A DNA stretch of 64,000 nt from Echinarachnius parma (Eukaryota; Echinodermata; Echinoidea; Clypeasteroida; Echinarachniidae): positions 408,501-472,500 of the forward strand of contig JBAMJV010003033.1 of NCBI GenBank assembly GCA_037951105.1, in the 5' to 3' direction. The position numbers and the translations under genes were made by a program. Every line of letters begins with the position of its first letter. Position 1 is the first letter of the stretch. Positions 1 to 64,000 of the stretch are shown here, in pieces. The notes beneath the pieces are model-generated. The model saw nothing but the letters and a program-made list of their open reading frames with translations, had not been told where the DNA came from and ran no database searches.

Positions 1-695
1 ATCTGATCCCACTCAACCATGCATGTAACCGAAGTCATGAGTTGGTGAATTATCCATAGTCCCCCAAAACCGAAGTTCCATAACCCTTATTCTATTAGCG
101 ACCTACATAAGCAGCATACCATAATGACACTTCGATGATATTAAGATATATTCTTACCTCATGCCACCTGAAAGAACATACTTAAAGACTATATATTAAT
201 AAAACGAGAACATATTTACTCCGTAATTAATCGAAATAACTATGATTCAGGAGGGCTAAACAAATAATATAGCCTTAACATTGTTACACCTAATATGATG
301 TGAACCTTGGTCTTTAAAGTTATAGCCAAACTTTCTCAAACACTAGGTGGATTTTGCCCAAGGGAATAAATTAAAAACAAACGGTATATTCACTTGATTA
401 ATGTCATCGATGTCCCGTGATCGGAATAATAATTTGCAAGGACAATGTCAGGTACTGACAATGCTTGAGCGATGTATAGGCAGCCATTGGAACCCCTCGA
501 AAGTGGTGAATTTAAGATCTGTAGACAGGCACAGGGGTTCACGATCATTGTGAGTCCGATATCCCATGTGCCACTGAATGTCGGGCTCTAGCTTTGCCAG
601 CATGGCTAAGCTAAGAAGCTATATCATTAGGCAAACAAAACATAACCTATTTGTGACGACGTTAGATCGTCTTAAACTGTTTTCTTGGTTCTTAC
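1..695 (-). other. Intron downstream of exon 17 (partial)
   Basis: I read both strands for the rest of the type 3 repeats and the C-terminal lectin-like domain and found no matching exon. I see AT-rich intronic DNA with no clear repeat. Confidence 0.7.
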
Positions 696-53971
<53,276 letters not shown>

Positions 53972-55089
53972 TTTAGCTCCCTTTTTTTCCTCCCGCCTCT
54001 TTGGGCGCCTGGTAGAGGTAAGGCGCAACTTCCTGTCAATCTGTGGACCAAATGGTGGTAGAAATGAGAACATAAATCACGAACGGGAATAAATTATCGC
54101 CGTTATCTCAGCGGGGGATTCATTTGACACTTTATAAAATTCAATCCAGACATCCAGTGCAAGAATGTGACAGTTAACATGTCAATGACTTCGCGTAATT
54201 ATGAAAATCAACAAACATCATAATCCATGTTTGTGTAAAAGATGAAAACGTCATCAAGTCGTATATAGAAAGCGATTTTCCTATAATAAGGTGTCAATAA
54301 ATAGGTTGATTTACAGCAGAAAATATTATTATTACAAAGAATAAATAAATTATGAAGTTACACCAAAACGTTTACATGCACATTATTAATCAGATAGACA
54401 AATGATGAAACCCACCCGCTTGGATTGATCGATCCCCGAAGCAAATAGATATCCCCGAGATGTTTAATCCTGAAACGAACAAGTTGATGTTCCTTAATGA
54501 ATCCTCCTCATGAACAGTCACGGGTATGTAATCCAACAAGAAAGAAAGAGATAAAAAATATCCGAAAAGGGGGAAGATGCTTGTATAATCCCAAAACACA
54601 CACTGGCCCCGCTGATTTATAGGATGTCCTTTCCTTGCGAAGCCCCTCTGATTAATGGATTATTTCCTCACAAATGGTGTCCGATTTATATACTTTTTTA
54701 GAGCTTCTCCTTTTTGATGAAATATCACTTGGGACCGCTTTCCCAAGAAAATAGTCAAAGCGTCGCACGCGTAGGAGTTTAGATTTCACACTGAAGTACG
54801 AGCGTAAAGTGAGGAAGCATGTGTGAGAAGCTTTTTATCGAAGCCATACAAAGTAATACTTGTGACCAACGATAGAACTGCTGAAATGGAAGGGTCCGCA
54901 CGCTCAGCTCGAGATTCGACCAATCAGAGACTGCTAAATGTATCCTGGCAACTAGAGTCACTAGAGGGCGATATGATAGGTTCACAGGCCGAAATGAGTC
55001 CGACTCTGGTTATTACATTTCGTGCCATCCACATTACAATAGTATGAATACAGACGAGAAGACCGTTTGAGAAAAGTATGTAATACAAT

Positions 55090-55199
55090 CACGGGCGTAG
55101 CGACTTACGTAATACCTATTCAACTGGGGGGATGAATGAATAGATCACCCCCCCCCCCCCCCCAGTTGAATGAGTATCAATGACATGTCTACGCCCGTG
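55090..55199 (+). mobile_element. hAT-like short foldback element
   Basis: A 110-bp element with ends CACGGGCGTAG and CTACGCCCGTG and inner arms ATTCAACTGGGGGG / CCCCCCAGTTGAAT. It is flanked by an 8-bp near-duplication (AATACAAT and TATACAAT). The right arm's C-tract is longer than the left G-tract. Confidence 0.7.
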
Positions 55200-57662
55200 T
55201 ATACAATAGCTACAGAATGTCTGTGCCATACAATATCATATTCAAATACATTTTCTGCGGTAACACTTAATTCGGAATTATAATGATTATATTTGAGAAG
55301 ATGCAGTCTGTAACGTCGTTCTACACAATACTGTATTCATATTCGATATGGATATCAATATAATGTAATGTTTATTATTAATATCATGACGTGTTTTATA
55401 ATTTATTTCATTCTAAACCCGGCATGTTATTTATTGAAAGAGTAACAAGAGAACCTTCATAAAACAAACCCATTACTACCTTTATTTTAATTTATTCAAA
55501 TAACTTAACGATATCATTTGGAATAATTTCTGCTATAATTATCAAGATAGATAGAAGCATTGTATGGATGTCTGCTTACGTAACGCGCACTTCATAGTCA
55601 TGTATTCGTCCTTGAACTCTTCCATTTCTATTCCATCTACAATAAAATACGAATAAGTTTCTCATATAATTTATTCAAAGCACTCTTGTTCTTGTTTTTA
55701 CCAACCTGTCACATGGTATAGTAGAAACCAATCAACACGCCGAAAGAAAATCCATTTAAAGGAAAACCACAGCCCACAGACGTCCCTCGGACTAAAAACT
55801 CCTTGCGTAGACATACCGCAAAATTCTTGTTCTTAGTGAAGCTTTCTTGTTTGGTCTCGTTTAGTTTCTTCCGCCGTTGCGGAGGAGGGTGACTTGGGCG
55901 TTTCTTGCGGATTTAGTCACGCTTATAGAGCGAGATGAAGCGATGAAGCGATTGGTAATTTGACCCCTGGTGTGAATGTATGTGTCGCTATGATACCCCC
56001 TCCCCATTTGAATGCTCCCCAGCGAGTGGAAAATGTGTACTTCGGGTGCTGAATTTTATACTGCAGTGTGTATCCGTTTTAATTGTAAGCAATTAACCAC
56101 CATTATTATAGTATTGTTGATTATTGTTATTAGCATTATCATTTCAATCGAAACCATCAGTTGACATGGCTGAATCCTTTGAAAAAATATCTCTCTTATG
56201 GTTGGAAAGAAATCAAAACTAAAGGAAATTTCTATCAATTCCCACCTCCTGTAACCTTGTACCTATGTATCAATATGATACTTCCTCTTATAGTATAAAG
56301 TACCTCGATCTATGCTTTGTGACTCTTGCCCGCATGTTATAAGATACCAAAATCAAGACCACCTACATGTATATACTGTCCACAGCATTCGATACTTTCG
56401 ATTGCTTTAAAGTGGTTAAAATTAAGCTTACAACTCGCATAACATTAGCCTAGTGATATTTGTATTCAACTTATACTAATATCCATATAAATTATTGTCG
56501 AAAAAAGATGGGGACCACGATAAATACAATATTTTGTGTAAATACTCGAATAAGTGACCCAGGATGGACAGTTCTTAATGGCTGTATTTTCACAGATATT
56601 TTTATAATTGTTATGCTGAAAAGGCAAATATTTTAATGTGATAGGACGTCCATACATAGTCGAAAAATACGCCAAAAATATAATTAAAGAAGGTGAATCA
56701 TTTATCAAAATTCAGATACCCTTATTTTAATATCACCATCACATTTTTGTTAAAGATGAGGGAAGTGAACATTGAGATCTTTAACATGGCAAAGTAAGAT
56801 TGCAACATTTGCAACATCTGAAAAGATCTCAACCAGATTTTGGGGGAAATTCCTTTTTAAAAACGCGGCGGAGAGAGGGAGACTTGACCCCTAATGCGCG
56901 GTTCCGTTTTGGGAATTCACTAGAGACACGAAGTTTTCCACTCGCTTCCTCTTCCCATTTCAAACTCACACCAACGTCAGGCTTTCCATACACTGTTTAA
57001 CATGTTTAAACCGAACTCAATCCAGTCCTAATTCAGTTAAGGATTTTATACAGATTGACTCTGACGAAGTTTTGCAAAAAAGGACTAAAGACTAAAGCAA
57101 ACGATAGCTGCCTTTATACACCAAGATAGTCGTCTAAAAATGTGTGTGTACAAACTAATTATTCAAGAACATGGCTCATACATTATCAAGTAAAATGAAG
57201 AATAAGCGTTTCAAAAGACCTGTTATACATTATGTCGTGGGATATGATTTTTTTTGTTAAATTATTTGTACTTTATTAACCTTGTATTATGTAAATTATT
57301 GAGCAGTTGATCCACCTACAACGTCCAAGAGTATCTCATCTTACGTATATACTCATAAACAGTAATATGGTCAATGTATGTGTTTAACAACGTGATTATC
57401 TGGAAAATCATTATCGAGATGTTGAATAATTACAATGATTTTAATTTCTTATCTGCGGATCTTTAATTCAAATTTCTAACAAAGTAATCCCCAAAACGAT
57501 TGACAATATTTAATTACTATTTCCCGCCAATTGACCCAAAACTCATAAGGGAATTTTGACATTTACCAGATATACGAAAGTAATTAGCGCAAATCAATGT
57601 CAGTTTTATTCCTCTTTAAAAAAAAAAAATCATATTTAGTTCTGCAAGCACAATAATATCAG

Positions 57663-57949
57663 GGGTGTTTCACAAAGATTCTAAGTTGAACTTAACTCTA
57701 AGTAGGATCTAAGCCATTTGTAGCCTTGGAATAGTATTCAAAAGCGAAAAGGAAAATATTTTAGAGTTTTCATGAAATTTACATCAAGAACATGAAATCT
57801 CCTTGATAATAGAAAATATTAATGCTTTGAATCTACATGTTATGACTTTTAAAAAAAGAAGACTTTTACAACAATTTTCAAAGAAACTAGCGGCTTTCAA
57901 TAAGTCCAACTTAGAGTCAATTTCAACTTAGGATCTTTGTGAAACACCC
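57663..57949. mobile_element. Foldback MITE (GGGTGTTTCACAAAGAT ends)
   Basis: About 287 bp. The terminal inverted repeats of about 45 bases begin GGGTGTTTCACAAAGATTCT and continue TAAGTTGAACTTAACTC. The right arm, reversed, differs at only a few bases. The end style (GGG..TTTCACAAAG) is common in animal MITEs. Confidence 0.75.
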
Positions 57950-58568
57950 ATGTATAAACCTGTTTTTCCCCCAAAAAAACTGTTTTGGTTGCATGTGAAA
58001 TTGGAATTATAGTCAAATGTGCACAATGTGACTTTAAAAATCCTGATGGATCTGGCACGTTAACGGGATACAGATACAGATTAATCTTGGCGACGTTTTT
58101 GTTAATGCTATGCGTTGCACGAATCCCAAGACTGATTCAACCACAGACAATTTCCTTTATTACCTTATAGTATCATCTTCACAAAACCTCAACCTTCGAG
58201 AGCCGTTACTTCCTATGACATTTATTTGTGGAATTGGCCACAAATTTACAAGAAAGTAGACAGTTTATTCTTAACCCGACGGTCAGTCTAATCATTGACT
58301 AATTAGCCAAATTTATTGCGTGTTTCGCCACTTGTTATGAGTTTGAAAAATCACTTCGAGTAATTAACGCCATCACTCTGATTTTGCCAAGATAGGTGTG
58401 ATTATTTAGAAAGTGCGTGCACGTTGTTATCATCCACACTCGCATGAATAGGGTGAAACGAATTATAATTGTCTCGGTATCGCGTCACAAAATATTATAG
58501 AATGGGTTGATAAATCCCTGCAATCTGATTGGTTGAGAGCCAAATTTGTGCAGACAATTAATTGTACT

Positions 58569-58762
58569 GGATGCATGAAAAGTCATGCGTCCGGTAAAAA
58601 AATCATGCGTCCGGTAAAAATTTCATGCATCCAGTAAAAATTTCATGCGTCCGGTAAAAAATTTCATGCGTCCGGTAAAAAAATCATGGGTCCGGTAAAA
58701 AATTTCATGCGTCCGGTAAAAAATTTCATGCGTCCGGTAAAATTATTTCATGCATCCGGTAA
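58569..58762 (+). repeat. Minisatellite, about nine units of TTTCATGCGTCCGGTAAAAA
   Basis: Units of 20-22 bases with the invariant core CATGCGTCCGGTAA. Single-base variants include CATGCATCCAGT and CATGGGTCCGGT. There are no spacers, so this is not a CRISPR. It is bracketed by TATAGAATGGG (near 58497) and its inverse CCCATTCTATA (58809-58820), suggesting it lies inside a small transposon. Confidence 0.85.
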
Positions 58763-58826
58763 TTTTTCTAATTTTTTTATTTTTTCACTTTTTGGGGGGC
58801 GTAACAATGCCCATTCTATAAAACAG

Positions 58827-58984
58827 ATGATGCGCAAGTTTATTTCGTGGGTCGGTGGAATTGTTTGCACGCGGTAACTATGGAAACTAGTCTAAACCCA
58901 CTCGGCTTCGCCTCGTGGGTTTAACAGTTCCATAGTTACCTTGTGCAAACAATTCCTACCGACCCACTCATACCTGCGCATCAT
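58827..58984. repeat. Large hairpin next to the minisatellite
   Basis: Arms of about 55 bases (ATGATGCGCAAG and GTCGGTGGAATTGTTTGCAC on the left, GTGCAAACAATTCCTACCGA and TGCGCATCAT on the right). They surround an inner hairpin TAAACCCAC / GTGGGTTTA. Pairing is good but imperfect. Confidence 0.75.
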
Positions 58985-59440
58985 TTGTATACTGTCAAAT
59001 ACATGTATAAGAGGAGCAAGACAACATTGAACAGCCAACCAGGAAATATGAAAACAAATGATGGGGAATATTGCAAGAATATAGTTTGCCGATCGATACA
59101 TATATTATCACGGCCTCTCTGAAAAACAGCCTATTTGGCTGATCGAGGGCTTTTTTACCGTGTTTAAATAAAATAAAACAAACAAACTAACAAACAAACA
59201 TTATTACAAGTTTACCGGTGACGGAACAATAACAGGGTAACGGGGAATAAATGCAATCAAGTTTTATTTGATTTATTTAATAATTGAAAGTGGGGATTCT
59301 TTGGGGGTTGGCATCTTCTATGTATGATGAATAAGTATGGTACAAGATAATATATAGCCTGAAAATAGACATGACGAGATGGGGAGTATACTATCCCGTC
59401 ACTCAGGTAACAGTCTTCTAAAAAAATGGTGTGTAATGAG

Positions 59441-59502
59441 CAGAGGTGTAGACAGCGGAGGGGGGGGGGGGGGGGTGAGGGGTATGTATCCCCCACCTCA
59501 CA

Positions 59503-59564
<62 letters not shown>

Positions 59565-59652
59565 CTGTATACGAGATTGATCCTCGTGAACGGCAAATCA
59601 CCCCCCCCCCCCCCCCCCCCCCCCTAGGTGTAAGAACCTGTCTACGCCACTG
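59441..59652 (+). mobile_element. hAT-like non-autonomous element with internal GT microsatellite
   Basis: The ends are CAGAGGTGTAGACAG and the inverse CTGTCTACGCCACTG, flanked by a perfect 8-bp duplication GTAATGAG at 59433-59440 and 59653-59660. This is the target length and CAG-type end of hAT transposons. Inside are a poly-G run, a GT repeat (59504-59562) and a poly-C run. The homopolymers are in inverted positions, so the element can fold back. Confidence 0.75.
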
Positions 59653-60714
59653 GTAATGAGAAACGTCTGCATGCCCGGGGTTCATTGAACTAAGTTAACA
59701 CGAAGAAGTTGCCAACTTTCATCACTCCACGCCACCTTTGCGACATTTTCTCTAAGTTTCTTGTCTGTACATTGACTGCTGCAAAGTGACCGTAGTAAGG
59801 GAGAAATGTTCCGGAAGTGACGTGATGTGACGATTATGTTTAGCGACGGAAATTGGAAACGTTCATCTTATCTCTGCACATTGTATCGTTGAGAAGCCTA
59901 AACCAGAGAGGCTCCCACCTCTTTGCCTAAACTTTGATGGTTGTAACTTCATTTGTATAACTTCAAAAATATATATGTTATAATATTATGATATTAATTA
60001 CATTATTGGACAAAGCCTTTTAATTCATTTAACAAAACATTCATCATGAAACGGTGTATGAAACGTGTCGAAAAAAAAGAAAATACACAATTTCACACAA
60101 GTGTACTCTAAATGAACTACACAACTGAAAATACTACACACATCTAATAAAAAAAACTATACACATCTAATTTGTAATATAATTATTTAAGCGCAGTAGA
60201 GTATATATTTATAATAGCTGCGCTATACAAATGTTCATATTATTATTATTATATGATGGTTTATTTGTAATAAGTGTGATACATTTTTAGTGAATTTGAA
60301 CATAATCACCTGTCATGACTAACTCTGATAAATACGTTTCGCGATAACGATAATTAAATTATAATAGTCTCCAAGCGCAATATACATTCATTTCTTGTAT
60401 ATAGATACATAGTGGTCAAACTGGTCTTGGTTAATTACAATTTCGAAATGTGAACTGGCAAACATTAGTGCGAAAGCCACGAAGGGGACATCAATTAATT
60501 CAATAACTGGTTGAAGTGGACCTTGCTAATTCCACTTAAAACATTCATAATTTAATTTTCGCCTCAAATTATACATTTATAATAATATTAGTGCCAAGGT
60601 TTGAAGGTTTGAAGGGAAATTAATTAAACGAATGGTGTCGAGTTAATTAATTGGCATTAATTTTGCGGGTGGTCTTAGGAATTGCTCGACGGCAAGCGTT
60701 ACGTGAACAGGAAG

Positions 60715-61050
60715 CTTAGAAGGACTGCTGACGGGAAGCTATAGGGGTGTGGAAAAGGGACGATGAGGGGTCGAAACAGGGTGAAGGGGACACTATGTAC
60801 GTATAGAAAAGCTTAAAGAAGGAGAAGGGCGACGGTAGGGGGTGGGGTACAAAGGGCTGTTTTTAGGTCTTATAGAAAATACTGAGTTTGAGCTGCAGTA
60901 GAGGGGGCGGTAAGGGGGGGGGGGGGAGGCGAGGCGGGGTAAGCACGGTAAGGAGGGGCATTCGGTATGTTGTACAGAGAAGACTGAGTGGGAGTTTAAT
61001 AAAGGGAAGGGGGACGCTAAGGGGGCAGGGGGAATATATTGTTCAGATGA
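60715..61050 (+). repeat. G-rich degenerate tandem block
   Basis: About four loosely similar units of 80-90 bases share GAAAATACTGAGT/GAGAAGACTGAGT-type phrases and end in AGGGGGCGGTAAGG or similar. G runs of four or more recur and include one run of about 14. Open frames across it on both strands are repeats, not genes. Confidence 0.6.
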
Positions 61051-62101
61051 TGACAGGTTCCTGGACACGGAGGGTGTGCCCCGGAAGGGGCTTATATTAT
61101 GTCAATTCACAAACACCGAAATTAAAAAAAGGGCTAGATTTGGTTCCCCGAAAAAGCCTTTACGCTTTAGTTATTTTAAATTCCCAATGAGGAAACCCGG
61201 GGAAGAAATTCAGAGGTCTTTGAATAGCAATGTAATTAACAGGGAAATGTTTAGTCTCCTATTTAGTCTCCTATGATATTTATTTAATTCTATGAACATG
61301 ATATACATGGTGTGATATAGTTTAACAAATACCAATCGGTTTTGATTCCCCTTTTTTAAACATGCATACCATAGAAGTCGATCATGATGATTTTTATTTT
61401 TATGAACATTTGTGAAGACTAACTTCTTCTTTAAATAGTCTCGTGCGAACGTTCCAGTGTTTATCTGTTTGCCCCGCATCCGCCTTTAACAAGGATGATC
61501 TGCATAATGTTATTTTCTTTCGTTCATCCGTTCGTCTGTATAAGAACTTCTTATTTCCATGTAATATCTTTTCAGAAAACATATCTTCGACCGTCGGTCA
61601 GGATGAGCTGGATTTTAATATAGCGTATCAACTTCAAGGATGCGTTATAATTTTGCAACCTTTGTCTTTCCGTGTGACCCCCGTTCATCTCTCTGACCCC
61701 ATTCCTATATCTACTTCCGGGGCATTATTTCCTATGGCCGTGGTGGTGGTGATGCACTGCTGATGATGCTGGCATTGAACCTACAACTCGGCGACAAGGC
61801 TTGAAAAACTTGGCCCGGCCCGGCACACGGAGATCAGTATGATCATCTCTTATTAACATTAAAGAGATTATTGTCAAAATCCACACATTTTTACTTAGAA
61901 CGCTAGCGGTTCTCATATGCCTCATTGCATACGTATTACCAATAGAAACATGGAACAAGTATTCGGATTTATAATTTTCTAGTGGATAATTATATTTGTG
62001 TACAAAATCAGTGTAATGAGTTACTGAATACCACTCTGCATTTTCGCTCATTACTCTACCATAATGACGCTCATTTACTATGGAAGTTTCACACATCACT
62101 C

Positions 62102-62192
62102 AGTGGACATATCATATCACAATAATGCATATTTTTGTATCAACCAAATTTCATCAGATTTTGCACATGTCAACAAAGTTACAAGATCCCTT
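62102..62192 (-). mobile_element. TTAA-flanked MITE, family 2, terminal fragment
   Basis: Read on the minus strand, this ~90-bp stretch matches the first ~90 bases of 32527-32904 (AGTAAC versus TGTAAC, then TTTGTTGA and TGCAAAA). It ends at AAGGGATC beside a TTAA-like flank. Only one terminus is present. Confidence 0.55.
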
Positions 62193-62500
62193 AAAAATAT
62201 ATACGATGTGTAGTCATAGAACATTTATATAATTATGACATTATTAATTCTGCCTGCTTGAGCGTCAAGCTATTTGTAATATATATGTTTATTTGGGTTA
62301 AAACATATGATCTAGACTATATCGAAGTCTTAGAGTATTCCAGAGTTGCACTTTAATTAAAAACAAACAAAATTACTTTTTTTGTATTTTTAGGCTTGTT
62401 GGTACACAGTGTATTTTTTGTTCAGTTGGATTCCTTAATGAGTTATATGCATGTCTATGAGCATTATTAATTGTTTATGTGACCTTTCTTTGCATTATAT

Positions 62501-62578
62501 GAGACAGGAATCGAACCCGTAACCTCAAGATTGATAGACTGTTGTTTTAACCATTGAGCCACAAGGCCCTATTCCGCC
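62501..62578 (-). repeat. tRNA-like sequence (tRNA-derived repeat)
   Basis: On the minus strand: GCCTTGTGGCTCAATGGTTA (A-box region), a central part with AGTCTATCAATCTTGAGG, then the B box GGGTTCGATTCCTG. The ends do not pair as a full acceptor stem, so a SINE head is more likely than a working tRNA. Confidence 0.5.
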
Positions 62579-62673
62579 TGCACCTCACAGTAAAGGTTGC
62601 TTGTTCACTTACACTTAAACTAATATACATATTTCACATTGAAAGTGATGTTAATTATTGGTAACTCATGAGA

Positions 62674-62931
<258 letters not shown>

Positions 62932-64000
62932 ATACTGATATTAACACAGGCCCTACTTCGCTACATTCGAGTTGGTAATGACATAATTGATCATTCAATG
63001 AAATGTGCTAAATGTCCTCTATTAGGCCCATATCAACAACATGATGTCCATAATGGCGTAACTTACAATAGCCCTAAATGTATCATTTTTGTCCAAGGTT
63101 GCAGTACTATCCACGAGTAAACGTGGTGATCGTGGTAAGTCCCAATCGAGGACAATGCCTGATGTTTAACGGTATAATCAAAGATGCCCCCTTTTAACAC
63201 GTATAAAAGAAAACAAATAGCCCACCATACAGAGCGTCGTCGCCAGAAACCGATTATGTTACAGACTATAATCAATATACCACACTATTATAAACGTACC
63301 TGGAACAACACTATGATCATGATGATATTATGTTTCAAATAGGTCATTAGTCGGTGATTAATCATCCATTTGTCCTCGGATCAGATGATGTCTTACTTGG
63401 AGAGCGAGGTAGCTGGTTCCGGGAAAGTAGGGCATCAGTCAGGATGGTCGGGAGGATGGTTGCCAAATGAGATGCAGCATTGAGCATCTTTCGTCCCTTT
63501 AAAATCATTTGGTAACCAGGTCGGAGGACATTATGGCAAAATTGTTCAATTCAGTGACAATAATTGGCAACTATTATCAAGATATGAAAATACATACTAT
63601 TTTGTGAAAACGTTCCACATGTAACGTTCCTCCAAACGAGGTGTTCTTTTTACAATTTCTTTATTCTATTATAGTGTATAATTATATTAGACAATTAATA
63701 TTTGTTCCATTTGCGATGTAATGTTTCATGCGACAATTATTTGAACTTGCGAATAATGTTTGGCACATGACAAAGAAGTAATATCACATTGCTTGGAATA
63801 TCTATTGGGAATACAATGAAACTATTCACTAATCCTAGCCCTAACATAATCATAACACAATATCCATAACCCTAACACGAACCCTAACTTATATCTAAAC
63901 ATAACGCAAACCACCACTATTTCCCTTATCCCAGTGAGCTGGTATGATTATCTTAACCCTCTATTTGTGTGAGTTTTGCTCGTAGACAAAATAAAAGATA

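Noticed and set aside
1-600. Search for the thrombospondin C-terminal domain in the leftmost bases
   Set aside because: No frame shows the expected Cys/Trp pattern or a phase-1 acceptor continuing the type 3 repeats; the rest of the gene is outside the window.
53972-54073. Upstream in-frame Met at 54073 as the translation start
   Set aside because: Starting there would put about 34 mostly basic residues before the signal peptide. The ATG at 53971 has a better context and a normal signal sequence.
58569-58762. Possible CRISPR-like array
   Set aside because: Units are directly adjacent without unique spacers and the setting is an animal genome; it is a minisatellite.
61770-61850. B-box-like GTAGGTTCAATGCC on the minus strand
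   Set aside because: One degenerate box with no convincing partner.
63829-63895. CCCTAA-like words near the right edge
   Set aside because: Only a few scattered words with irregular spacing in AT-rich DNA; not an interstitial telomere array.

Overview
The window is a piece of animal nuclear DNA. Introns are long and AT-rich, exons short and GC-richer, and microsatellites and small non-autonomous transposons are abundant. The only protein-coding gene I can support lies on the minus strand. It is a thrombospondin of the subgroup-A kind (vertebrate TSP-1/TSP-2 layout), read as 17 coding exons. They run from the initiator ATG at 53971 down to an exon ending at 696, and the gene continues beyond the left edge. 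Every junction used has GT and AG ends and the reading frame stays open across all 17 exons: 3130 coding bases, 1043 complete codons plus one base.

Domain order from the N-terminus: signal peptide (exon 1), laminin-G/pentraxin-like N-terminal domain (exons 2-3), an unusually long proline-rich linker and a short CGLSC coiled coil (exon 4), von Willebrand factor C domain (exons 5-6), three thrombospondin type 1 repeats, one exon each (7-9), three EGF-like domains (10-13), and calcium-binding type 3 repeats (13-17). The remaining type 3 repeats and the C-terminal lectin-like domain must lie left of base 1. The expected product is a secreted, calcium-binding, trimeric matricellular glycoprotein. 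The source is probably a marine invertebrate deuterostome (echinoderm, hemichordate or cephalochordate). This is inferred from the subgroup-A layout and a SINE tail of the AGCGCTATATAAA type; I cannot name the species.

The three largest introns (23211-34148, 34312-45841, 46423-53904) and the flank upstream of the start codon (53972-64000) hold no other gene that I can support. They carry mobile and simple repeats: three families of TTAA-flanked MITEs, a TA-flanked MITE with near-perfect ends present twice (one copy holding a tRNA-like insertion), a pogo/Tigger-like MITE, two hAT-like elements with 8-bp target duplications, tRNA-derived SINEs, foldback elements, a minisatellite, and long CA/GT, AAG and poly-G tracts. 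The most interesting non-coding signal is a palindrome inside one TTAA MITE family: its two arms differ between copies but remain complementary in each. The most interesting coding signal is the long linker between the N-terminal domain and the coiled coil.
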